A stretch of DNA of 64,000 nucleotides from Streptomyces sp. TSRI0281. GTDB taxonomy: Bacteria > Actinomycetota > Actinomycetes > Streptomycetales > Streptomycetaceae. The notes under the pieces were generated by a model, which worked only from the letters and a program-made list of their open reading frames with translations, was not told the origin of the DNA and did no database searches. Both the position numbers and the translations under genes were made by a program. The stretch spans positions 26,502 to 90,501 of the forward strand of contig NZ_LWLE01000018.1 in assembly GCF_001905125.1 (NCBI RefSeq), in the 5' to 3' direction. This document shows, piece by piece, positions 33,396-42,600 of the stretch (positions are counted from its first letter, which is position 1; each line of letters begins with the position of its first letter).

Positions 33396-34562
33396 TCAGA
33401 GAGCTGTGCCTGTCCGGGGGATTTCCTCACCGGAGGAAATCCATCGCGCGGTGATGCGTGCCACCTCCTCGGCATGCTCGACCACGATCGAGTAGTGGTC
33501 CGCCTTGACATCCACGCACTTGAGGCTGTCGGGCCAGAGGCTGTTCAGGTGGACGTCGTCGGTGTGGGGGAAGGGTTCGGTCGCCCGGATCGACAAGGTG
33601 GGTGTGGTGGTGGTGGGGGGCAGCGGTCGGCCGCGCAACATCTTGTAGTGCCAGCCGAAGGCGGTGAGAGCGGGGTACTTCAGGGAGACGATGTCGGGCC
33701 AGGAGGCGAGCAGTGAGGCTGTCCCGCCGTTGAAGACCTCGTCGGGCAGGTCGTCGGGGACCGGAGTGTCGATCAGGACGATCGAGTGCGGCCGGATGCC
33801 CTCGGACTCCAGTTGGGCAGCCACCAGCCGGGCCGCCCAGCCGCCCGAGCAGTAACCCACCAGGACGAAGGGGGCGCCGTCTGCGCAGCCTTCGACGACC
33901 GGGGCCAGAACTCTGCCGAGAGCGGCGGGCGAGTCCGGCAGCGCGTCAGGGGCGTCGTAGCCGGGGTAGCGGAGAACGTAGACGTCGTGGGTGCCGAGGA
34001 ACATCCGGGAGAAGCGTGCGTAGGTGAAGTTTCCGAGGAACGGTCCGAGCGACTCCAGGCAGATGAGTACCTTGTCGCCGGGGCCGCGGGAGAGCCGCAG
34101 TGGGGCAGGTGGGTTGGGGGCATCGGCGGAGCCGCTGTAGCGGGGGCGAAGCTGGGCGGTGGCGGCAAGGAATCCGAGCGCATCCACGGCCCGGCCGTCT
34201 TCGACGGATTGCCGGAACAGATCACCGATGGTACCGCTCGTGCTGTCGTGCGGTGTTGGCTCAGGAGCGTGCGTTGTGCCCTTGGCGCGTTGCGTCAGCT
34301 CTCCGTGCAGGTAGATGGCAAGGTCGTACGGGGTGGGGTGTTCGCTGATGACGCTCAGCTCGATGGCAAGGCCGGTGGTCTCTTCGAGGCCGTTGACGAG
34401 TCCGACCAGCATCTGGGAGTCAAATCCGATCTCCTGAAAGAGCTGGTCGTTCTCGATCTCGGTGGCAGGGAGAGCGGCGATGGCGGCGGCGTGGGTCTTC
34501 ACCAGGGTTGCCATGAGGTCGATCTGTTCGTGGCTGGATGTCGGGGTGGGCTCCTGCGGCAT
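33396..34562 (-). CDS. Stand-alone ACP-thioesterase of a type I PKS, Cys-type TE
   Basis: 388 residues from ATG 34562, with GGAGG upstream. Residues ~15-95 are an acyl carrier protein: GFDS49 carries the phosphopantetheine Ser. A linker follows, then a TE domain (about 150-380) with the entry LICLESLGPFLGNFTYARFS, the elbow G236-Y-C238-S-G-G, Asp265 (VLIDTP) and His356 (DHYSIV). PKS TEs normally use Ser at the elbow; here it is Cys. The normal module would have KS and AT in the same chain, but here these are separate proteins. It receives the last chain in trans and releases it as acid, lactone or lactam. Confidence 0.9.
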   Translation of the reverse strand: MPQEPTPTSSHEQIDLMATLVKTHAAAIAALPATEIENDQLFQEIGFDSQMLVGLVNGLEETTGLAIELSVISEHPTPYDLAIYLHGELTQRAKGTTHAPEPTPHDSTSGTIGDLFRQSVEDGRAVDALGFLAATAQLRPRYSGSADAPNPPAPLRLSRGPGDKVLICLESLGPFLGNFTYARFSRMFLGTHDVYVLRYPGYDAPDALPDSPAALGRVLAPVVEGCADGAPFVLVGYCSGGWAARLVAAQLESEGIRPHSIVLIDTPVPDDLPDEVFNGGTASLLASWPDIVSLKYPALTAFGWHYKMLRGRPLPPTTTTPTLSIRATEPFPHTDDVHLNSLWPDSLKCVDVKADHYSIVVEHAEEVARITARWISSGEEIPRTGTAL

Positions 34563-34590
34563 GATGCTGCCTCCGTGGGCTCGGCCTTGG

Positions 34591-37422
34591 TCATCGGTCT
34601 TTGGCGGGTGTGGCGGCCGGCAGCCAGTACGGCTGCCGTTGGAACGGGTAGGTGGGCAGATCCGCCGGGAGGCGTGATCCCTGGGGCAGGGCAGGGGTCC
34701 AGTCGACGGGGACTCCGGCTGTCCAGAGGGCACCCAACGACCGCAGGAAGTCAGCTGGTTCGTCCGGGCCGTGGTGCAGCGTGGCGGTGGTGACAAGCCG
34801 TTCGGGCTCGCGTCGCCCGTTCGCGCGAGCGTCGGCGCGGTGCGCCTCGTCGGTCTGGATGACGGCGGGCAGCAGTACCGGCTGCGGGCTGACCTCGACG
34901 AAGCGGCGGTAGCCCTGGTCGAGCAGGAAGCGGGTGGTTTCCTCGAACCTGACGGGCTCTCGCAGATTGCGGTACCAGTAGTCCGCGTCGAGCGACCGGT
35001 GGTCGACGAGTTGGGCGGTGACTGTCGAGCAGAGCGGGACAGCGCCCTTGCGGGGCCGGACGTCGGCGAGGGCACGGAGCAGTTCTGTCCGGACGGTACG
35101 GATCTGTGAGGAGTGGGCGGCGACGCCCACCGGTAGCCGCTGGGCGTTGATGCCCTCCTCCCGGCAGCGCCGGAGCAGTTCCCGCAGGTCGTCCTCGGCG
35201 CCGGAGATGACGGCGGCGTCGGGGCTGTTGACGACGCCGATGGTCAGCGGCCGACCGAGCTGTGCGATCAGGGCCTCGGTCCGGTCGACGGACAGAGGGA
35301 GGGAGACCATGCCACCCGTGCCGACGAGGCAGGCGAGGACGCGGCCACGTAGGGAGACGACCTGGGCGGCATCCTCCAGGGTGAGGGCGCCGGCGACGCA
35401 GGCTGCGGCGATCTCACCCTGTGAGTGGCCGACGACAACGTCGGGTTCGATGCCGTGGGTTCGCCAGAGCGCGGCCAGGGCGACCATACCGGCGAACAGC
35501 AGCGGTGGGAGTAGTTCGGCCCGCGTCTGCTCCGTGACTGGAGCGTCCGGATCCAGCAGGACGGCCAGCGGTCGGCCGGTGAAGCGGCGCAGTGCTCGGT
35601 CGCAGGCATCGAAGTGCTCCCGGAAAACGGCCGAGTGGTGGAGCAGCCGACGTGCGGCGGCGGGCCATTCGATGCCCTGGCCCGGGAAGACGAAGGCGGT
35701 CCGGCCCCGCCTGCGGCGTACGGTGCCGTACACCAGGTTGTGGTGGGGGCGGCCGTCGGCGAGGGCGTGCAAGGCATCGATCAGCCCGTTTCGGTCGGCG
35801 GCAACGACGGTCGCCCGGTGGGGCAGTGCGGCGCGTTCGGTGGCGAGGGACCGGGCGACGTCAGCCGGGACCAGCGCCGGGTGGGCCCTCGTGTACGCGG
35901 AGAGCCGGGCACCCTGGGCGCGCAGCGCGGGGGCGCTGCGCGCCGAGATCAGCCAGGGGACGGTGTCTTCGGTGCCGGTGTCTTCGGTGCCGGTGTCTTC
36001 GGTGGCAGTGGCGGGCGGAGCTTCTTCGAGGATGAGATGGGCGTTGGTGCCGCTGATGCCGAAAGAGGAGACAGCCGCGCGCCGGGGCCGTCCGGTGGCG
36101 GGCCAGGGCCGGGGTTCGGTGAGCAGCTCGACGGCGCCGCTGGACCAGTCGGTGTGCGGGCTGGGCGGGTCGGCGTGCAGGGTTCGGGGAACGGTCCGGT
36201 GCTCCAGGGCCTGGAGCAGTTTGATGACGGAGGCCACTCCGGCGGCGGCCTGGGTGTGACCGATGTTGGACTTCAGCGATCCCATCAGCAAGGGCCGGCC
36301 GGCCGGGCGGTCCTGCCCGTAGGTGGCCAGGACAGCCTGCGCCTCGATGGGGTCGCCGAGCCGGGTGCCGGTGCCGTGTGCTTCCAGGACGTCGATGTCG
36401 GCGGGGCTGAGGCCGGCGTCCGCCAAGGCCTTGCGGATGACTCGCTGCTGGGCCGATCCGCTGGGGGCGGTCAGTCCGTTGCTGGCGCCGTCCTGGTTGA
36501 TCGCGGAGCCGCGGAGCACGGCCAGCACCGGGTGGCCGAGCCGTTGGGCGTCGCTGAGACGTTCCAGGACAGCCAGGCCGGCGCCTTCGGCCATGCCCAT
36601 GCCGTCGGCCGCCGCGCCGAAGGCCTTGCAGCGGCCGTCCGGAGCGAGGCCTCGCTGGCGGGAGAACCCGGTGAAGGGTTTAGGAGTGGACATCACGGTG
36701 ATGCCGCCGGCGAGGGCCAGGGCGCACTCCCCCCGGCATAGTGCCTGGCGGGCCAGGTGCAGGGCGACCAGGGAGGAGGAGCAGGCGGTGTCGATCGAGA
36801 GGGCGGGGCCTTCCAAACCCAGTGTGTAGGCGATCCGGCCGGAGACGACGCTGGGGGCGCTGCCGGTGATGACATGGTCCTCGATCCTGCTGTCGGCCCA
36901 GGCGTCCCCGCCGTAGTCCTGCCAGGACACCCCGGCGAAGACTCCTGTGTCGCTGCCACGAAGGCTCGCGGGATCGATCCGGGCGTGCTCGAACGCCTCC
37001 CAGGCGACTTCGAGCAGCAGGCGCTGCTGCGGGTCCATGGCGAGCGCCTCGCGCGGGGTAATACCGAAGAAGCCCGCGTCGAAGTCTTGCGGGCGGTCCA
37101 GGAAGCCACCGTGGCGGGTGGCGGAGTGGGCGTGACCGTCCGGGCGGTCGGAGAAGAGGGCGTCGAGGTCCCAACCCCGGTCGGTGGGAAAAGCGCTGAT
37201 GGCGTCGGTGCCGTCGCTGACGAGGCGCCACAGGTCCGCCGGGGAGGTGACGCCGCCGGGCAGGCGGCAGGCGAGGCCGATGACCGCGACCTGGTTGTCC
37301 TGGTTCGCCGGGGCTCGGCGAACGCGTTCGCGGAGTACTTCGATCTCGCGTACGGCCCGCTTGAGGTAGGTGCGGAGTTGGTCCGTCTCAGTGGTGGCGC
37401 GTTCCTGCGGGTGTGCGGGCAT
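34591..37422 (-). CDS. Type I PKS, KS-AT didomain protein
   Basis: 943 residues. An N-terminal coiled-coil docking segment (TDQLRTYLKRAVREIEVLRE) is followed by KS (Cys214 in DTACSSS, His in EAHGTGT and KSNIGHTQ) and AT (GHS667QGEIAAA). The protein stops right after the post-AT linker (YPFQRQPYWLP); there is no KR, DH, ER or ACP. The AT specificity motif is V-A-A-H (about 767-770), neither malonyl HAFH nor methylmalonyl YASH; GHSQGE leans to branched extenders. Its ATG overlaps the TAA of the ER gene (TAATG). It must work with an ACP in trans, most simply that of the next gene. Confidence 0.9.
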   Translation of the reverse strand: MPAHPQERATTETDQLRTYLKRAVREIEVLRERVRRAPANQDNQVAVIGLACRLPGGVTSPADLWRLVSDGTDAISAFPTDRGWDLDALFSDRPDGHAHSATRHGGFLDRPQDFDAGFFGITPREALAMDPQQRLLLEVAWEAFEHARIDPASLRGSDTGVFAGVSWQDYGGDAWADSRIEDHVITGSAPSVVSGRIAYTLGLEGPALSIDTACSSSLVALHLARQALCRGECALALAGGITVMSTPKPFTGFSRQRGLAPDGRCKAFGAAADGMGMAEGAGLAVLERLSDAQRLGHPVLAVLRGSAINQDGASNGLTAPSGSAQQRVIRKALADAGLSPADIDVLEAHGTGTRLGDPIEAQAVLATYGQDRPAGRPLLMGSLKSNIGHTQAAAGVASVIKLLQALEHRTVPRTLHADPPSPHTDWSSGAVELLTEPRPWPATGRPRRAAVSSFGISGTNAHLILEEAPPATATEDTGTEDTGTEDTVPWLISARSAPALRAQGARLSAYTRAHPALVPADVARSLATERAALPHRATVVAADRNGLIDALHALADGRPHHNLVYGTVRRRRGRTAFVFPGQGIEWPAAARRLLHHSAVFREHFDACDRALRRFTGRPLAVLLDPDAPVTEQTRAELLPPLLFAGMVALAALWRTHGIEPDVVVGHSQGEIAAACVAGALTLEDAAQVVSLRGRVLACLVGTGGMVSLPLSVDRTEALIAQLGRPLTIGVVNSPDAAVISGAEDDLRELLRRCREEGINAQRLPVGVAAHSSQIRTVRTELLRALADVRPRKGAVPLCSTVTAQLVDHRSLDADYWYRNLREPVRFEETTRFLLDQGYRRFVEVSPQPVLLPAVIQTDEAHRADARANGRREPERLVTTATLHHGPDEPADFLRSLGALWTAGVPVDWTPALPQGSRLPADLPTYPFQRQPYWLPAATPAKDR
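35962..36006 (-). repeat. Three 15-bp tandem repeats in the KS-AT linker
   Basis: GGTGTCTTCGGTGCC three times (last copy with one change). In the protein this is TEDTGTEDTGTEDTV, an acidic stretch between KS and AT. In-frame slippage product, with no effect on the domains. Confidence 0.8.
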
Positions 37423-39605
37423 TAGCGGACTCCGTGATGCGCGCGTGGGTCGTGGGCTGCGCGGTCGGTGAGCAACAGCATGGGGCGGTCGGCGCGCTGA
37501 GCGGCGTCGTAGAGGGCGGGCAGCAGATCGGGGGCCGGCGGGCTGTCCGGGGGAAGCACCAGGAGGGTGGCGGCGCGGCCCGACGCACGGCGGTGCGCGA
37601 CGACTTCCTCGAGGCGGGCGTGGTGACCGAGGAGGTCGTGCGGGGACCGGCGTGGGATGTCTGGAGACGTTGGGGCGAGGATCAGGAAGGCCCCCAGCGG
37701 AAGGTCCCGGGTCAGGCGGTCAAGAGTGGCGGCGGCGGTGAGGGCAGCCCCGGCGGCGGTGTGGACGACGGTGGTCAGTGGGGAGGACGCGGGGATGCCG
37801 CCCACCGCGCGGCGCAGCGCCTCGGAGTCGTTGGCGTCGGCGTCGATCATGTGCAGGCGGGTGTGCAGGGCATCGAGGCGGGTGCGGAGCTGCTCGGCCG
37901 TACTTCCGCCACTGTGGTTCGGGCCGACGAGCCAGATGTCATCAGTGCCGTACCGGGTGGCGAGGTGTAGGGCGAGCGGGGCGGTGTCGGAGACCGGGCC
38001 GGTGAGCAGGGCACTCCCCCGGTGCTCGGGCGGGGGCGGGATGCGCAGCACGATCTTTCCCGTGTGGCGGGCCCGGCTCATGTGATGGAAGGCATGGACG
38101 GCGTCGCGTACGTCGAAGGTGTGGACGGCGGGCGGGCGGAGCGCCCCCGTAGTGAGGAGTCGGCGCAGTTCGCTCAGGATCTCGCCGATGCGCCGCGGGC
38201 CGGCGTCCTTGAGTTCGAACGCCTGGTAGTCGACACCGAGGTGGTCGTCGGCGACCTGGCCTGGGTCGCGGAGGTCGGTCTTTCCCATCTCGATGAACCG
38301 GCCGCCGGGCCGCACAAGCCGCAGGGCGGCGTCCGTCGCCTCGTGGGCCAGCGCGTTGAGTACCACGTCGAGGCCCCGGCCACAGGTGGTCGCCAGGAAC
38401 TGCTGCTCGAAGTCGGTGCTGCGAGAGGAGGCGAGGTGGTCATCGGCGATGTCCCGCTCGCGGAGCACCGGGTGTTTGGAAGGACCGGCGGTGGCAAACA
38501 CCTCGGCGCCGAGGTAGTGGGCGATCTCGACGGCGGCGCTGCCGACGCCGCCGGTGGCGCAATGGATGAGAACGCGTTCGCCGGCCCGCAGCGCGGCAAG
38601 GTCGTGCAGCGCGTACCAAGCGGTGGCGAAAGCGACGGGTACGGCGGCGGCGCGCTCGGCCGACCAGCCTTGGGGAACGGTGACGAGCAGAGGTTCCTCG
38701 CTGACGGCGATGGGGCCGAACGCTCCGGTCAGTAGACCCATGACACGGTCGCCGGGAGCGAGGCGGCGGGCCTGCGGGCCGGTTTCGAGGACGATGCCGG
38801 CGCCTTCGGCACCCAACGGGCCGGGGTCACCCGGGTAGAGGCCAAAAGTGTCGAGGACATCACGGAAGTTGACACCTGCGGCCTGGACGGCGATTCGGAC
38901 CTGGTCACCGACGAGCAGCCGTTCCACATCGGGGCTCGGTTCCAGGGCGAGGTTGTCAAGGGTGCCCTTGCCGACCAGGGTGAGCCGCCAGGGCTGCCCG
39001 CCCGGCGGGCTCAGCAGGGGCGGTCCGGTGACGTCGGGGAGTAGCCGGACGGCGCCGGCGCGGAGGGTGAGGATGGTGCCCGAGCGGATGGCTTGCTGTG
39101 GCAGGGGCGTGCCGAGGGCGGCGGAGACGGCGGGGAGAGAAGCGGTTTCCCGGTCGATGTCGATCAGGGAGAACCGGCCGGGATGCTCGGCCTGGGCGGC
39201 GAGCACGAGTTCGCGCAGCACTCCCTGGCCCGGTTCGGTGACGACATCGGCGCTGCGGGCAGTGACGGCGTCCTGGGTGAGGAAGACCAGCCGGGGTGCG
39301 CCCTTCTCGGCGAGGGCTGCCTGAACCAGGGCCGGAACGGTGCGGGCCGCGGTCTGGGACGCATCGTCCCTGGGCGTTGCGGAGTGCGGGACGACGAGTA
39401 TGACCGGTGGCCACCTGGTGGTGCGGCGGGCCGTGGGTGCCTCGGACAGTGCGGGCCCGAGCGCGAGCAGCGGGACCTGTGGGTATGCCGCGGAAAGCTG
39501 CCCAGCGAGGGTGGATGGAGGGCCCAGGATTGCCCAGTCGGGCGGCGGGGTGGCGGCGGGGGCCGGAATCCACTCGGCTTGGAGCAGATCGACCTGAGCT
39601 GGCAC
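37422..39605 (-). CDS. Discrete pseudo-KR / ER / degenerate KR protein of the PKS
   Basis: 727 residues from GTG 39605 (GGAAAGGAG upstream); an in-frame ATG at 39644 overlapping the PKS stop is an alternative. Residues ~1-190 are a structural pseudo-KR beginning at LLQAEWIPAPA. The ER follows: VNFRDVLDTFGLYPGDPGPL, GDRVMGLL, the cofactor loop CATGGVGSAA near 345-355 and HLGAEV-like YLGAEVFATAG. Residues ~540-727 are a KR half whose cofactor loop is eroded (LLTGPVSDTAPLA) and which lacks the Y-x-x-x-N pair. No KS, AT, DH or ACP is present. It is therefore an ER meant to act in trans, perhaps on the enoyl chain of the preceding DH-KR module. Confidence 0.85.
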   Translation of the reverse strand: MPAQVDLLQAEWIPAPAATPPPDWAILGPPSTLAGQLSAAYPQVPLLALGPALSEAPTARRTTRWPPVILVVPHSATPRDDASQTAARTVPALVQAALAEKGAPRLVFLTQDAVTARSADVVTEPGQGVLRELVLAAQAEHPGRFSLIDIDRETASLPAVSAALGTPLPQQAIRSGTILTLRAGAVRLLPDVTGPPLLSPPGGQPWRLTLVGKGTLDNLALEPSPDVERLLVGDQVRIAVQAAGVNFRDVLDTFGLYPGDPGPLGAEGAGIVLETGPQARRLAPGDRVMGLLTGAFGPIAVSEEPLLVTVPQGWSAERAAAVPVAFATAWYALHDLAALRAGERVLIHCATGGVGSAAVEIAHYLGAEVFATAGPSKHPVLRERDIADDHLASSRSTDFEQQFLATTCGRGLDVVLNALAHEATDAALRLVRPGGRFIEMGKTDLRDPGQVADDHLGVDYQAFELKDAGPRRIGEILSELRRLLTTGALRPPAVHTFDVRDAVHAFHHMSRARHTGKIVLRIPPPPEHRGSALLTGPVSDTAPLALHLATRYGTDDIWLVGPNHSGGSTAEQLRTRLDALHTRLHMIDADANDSEALRRAVGGIPASSPLTTVVHTAAGAALTAAATLDRLTRDLPLGAFLILAPTSPDIPRRSPHDLLGHHARLEEVVAHRRASGRAATLLVLPPDSPPAPDLLPALYDAAQRADRPMLLLTDRAAHDPRAHHGVR

Positions 39606-39640
39606 GGTGCTCTCCTTTCCGGCGTGGCGTGGGCTGAGGG

Positions 39641-42600
39641 TCATTCCTGGGCCTGGTCGATCGCGGCGAAGAGGTCGGTGTCCCCGGCGTTCTCCGCCCA
39701 GTGAGCGGGCCGTGTCCCGGTCGAGTCGGGCTCGGCCGAAGTGACTTCCGCAGTGCCGGTCTGGGCCGTGGTGCCCTCGAGTGGGGCCGTCATGGTCCGC
39801 TCGGACAGCGTTTCGCGAAGGCGGGCTGCCAGGGCAGTAGGGGTCGGGTGGTCGAAGACTGCGGTGACCGGCAGGGCCGCGCCGGTTTCCTGGTTGATGC
39901 GATTGCGCAGTTCCACGGAGGTGAGTGAGTCGAAGCCGAGGTCGGTGAACGGGACACTGGGGTCGACGTCCGCGGTGGAGGCGTGCCCGAGGACTTGGAC
40001 GACGTGGGAGTGCACCAGTTCGGTCAACAGCGTGTCCTGGTCGTGTGCCGCCAGCCCGGCCAGCCGTTTCTTGAGCGGCGACCCGTCGGGCTCTGCAGCG
40101 GTCGTGGGCCGTTGGACGGTCGACTGCTGATTCCCGATGGCGTTCCGCAGCAGCGGGGTGCGCTGGGCGGAGCCGCTGAGCCGTAGCGGCAGCAGTACAG
40201 CCTCCTCGTGCCGGAACGCGGTGTCGTGCAGGGCGAGGTTGTGCGAGGAGGGGAGCGGGGTGATCCCCAGCCGGTCGAGCCGGCGCAGCGCGGTGGCGTC
40301 GAGGCGGCCGGTCATCCCGCTGCGTTCGGCCCACAGACCCCAGCCGAGCGAGAGGGCCGGCAGCCCGAGGGCACGGCGGTATTGAGCGAAGGCGTCGAGG
40401 AAGGCGTTGGCAGCGGCGTAGTGGCCCTGGCCGGGGGTGCCGAAGGTTCCGGCGGCTCCGGAGTAGAGGAGGAACACGGCCGGTTCCCGGTCGAGCGTCG
40501 CCAGGTGGAGGTTGACAACCCCGTCGATCTTGGGGCGCAGGACGTTGTTCACCTGCTGCGGCGTCAGCTGGGTGATGGTGGCGTCGTCCAGGACCCCGGC
40601 CGCATGGACGACCGCTCCCAGCCGATGACCATCGAGATGGGTCGCCAGGGTGGCGTCCAGGTCTGCGCGGTCGGTGATGTCGCATGCGGCGACGGTGCAT
40701 CGGGCGCCGAGCGCTGCGAGTTCGGCGGTGGCGTCGCCGGTGGCGGCCGCCTCGTGTCGGCTGAGGAGGAGCAGCCGTCGTACGCCGTGCTCAGTGACGA
40801 GGTGACGGGCGAGCAGGCGGCCGAGGGTGCCGGTGCCGCCGGAGATCAGGACAGTCCTGTCCGGGTCGTAGGGGCTCGGCGCGGGGGCCGGTGGGGCGAG
40901 GCGGGTGAGCCGGGCCAGGTGAGCGCTGCCGTCGCGCAGGGCGATCTGGGGTTCGGAGTCAAGGGGCAGGGATGCGAGGGTGTCCGGGTCTGGCGCCGTC
41001 CCGTCCAGGTCGAGCAGGGTGAACTGGTCGGGGTACTCGTTCTGCGCCGACCGGACCAGGCCCCACACGGCGGCGGCCGCGGGGTCGGGGACTTCTCCCG
41101 GGAGGGCCGCGACGGCGCCCCGGGTCGCGAGGACCAGGCGGAGCGCAGACAGACGGTCATCGGCGAGCCATTCCTTGAGCAGGCGAAGCGTCCGCCGGAC
41201 GGCGTCGTGGGCGGCCAGGGCGGTTTCCTGGGGCGTCCGTTCGGCGGGAGCCGATTTCGGCGGGGTCAGGTCATGAAGGACGTACTCGGGTGTGGGCTCT
41301 TCTGTGGCAAGGCTTTCCGCGAATGTCGCAAGGTCTGCGTGGACGGGCAGGCCGGTGCCGTCGGCGGGTGCCGTCGGCCGGTGGCGGGGGTTGGCGGACA
41401 GCACGGCCGCCCGCGGTGGGCGGGGCAGCGACTCGGGGGCCGCCGGCTTCCAGGCCAGGTGGTAGACCCCCTCGCCGGCGAGGGGGTGGTGGGCGTTGTG
41501 GGCGGCCGCCGGCCGCAGGATGAGCGAGTCGAGGCGGGCCACCAAGTGCCCTGCTTCGGCGAAGACATCGACGGTGACACTCTGGTCGCCGACCCTGCGG
41601 ATCCGGGTGCGCAGGGTGGTGGCGCCGGTGTCGTGCAGGCGCACCCCTCTCCATGTGAAGGGGAGCTCGACGGTGGCGGGCCGGCGGACCAGCAGCCCCT
41701 GCAGGGCCGCGTCCAGCAGCGCCGGGTGAACGGCGAACCCGCTCCCCTGCCGCCGGAGCTCCTCGGGAAGTCTGGCTTCCGTGAAGACGTCCTGGCCACG
41801 CCGCCAGATACCGGTCAGCCCTCGGAAGGCGGGCCCGTAGCCGTGGCCGATCTCCTCGGCCCGGGCGTAGAAGCGCTCAGTATCGACTGACACGCTGTGC
41901 TCGGGAGGCCAGGCAAGGGTGGGGATGGTGGGCTGCGGCGGTGGTTCGCCGACGAATCCGCAGGCGTGAACGGTCCACGGTTCACCGGTGACCGCGCTCT
42001 GCCAGCGGGAGCGGATGGTCACGCTCCGCCGCCCGGTGGCGTCGGGGCCGCCGATGGTCAGGTGGAGCTGGATGCTCTCGTCCCCGTCGCCGAGGTGCAG
42101 GGGGGCCAGGAGGGTCAGTTCCTCCAGGTAGGAGCAGCCAGTGCGCTGTCCGGCATGGAGTGCGAGGTCCACGAACGCGGTTCCGGGGAGCAGGACGCTG
42201 CCGTGGACGGCGTGGTCCTGCAGCCAGGAATGGGTATGCGTGCCGATGCGGCCGGTCAGGACCAGTCCGTTGTCCTCGGGCACCGGCAGAGCGAGGTCGA
42301 GGAACGGGTGCTCGACGGGGTCGACGCCGAAGGAAGCGGCCATTTCCCGCGTCGTGGCACCTCGGGATGTGTCGATCCAGAAGCGCCGGTGCTGGAAGGC
42401 GTAGGTGGGCAGGTTCACCGGCCGCCGGTCCGTCCCGGGGTTGAGCGCCTCGGTGTCGACGGCGACGCCGTGGATGTGGGCGTTCGCCAGGGCTGTCGTG
42501 AACCGGGCTGGGCCGCCCTCGTCCCGGCGCAGTGTGGGCAGGGTGGTGACGGGCTGCGTTGAGCCGTCCGCGCTCTCCAGGACGGCGCCGCACAGCAACG

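Noticed and set aside
35962..36006. Tandem repeat considered as a CRISPR or regulatory array
   Set aside because: Three 15-bp units without spacers, inside a coding region and in frame: simple slippage.
40208..41890. Plus-strand frame of 560 codons inside the PKS gene
   Set aside because: Antisense to the DH-KR region of module 2; no family motif, low-complexity composition.
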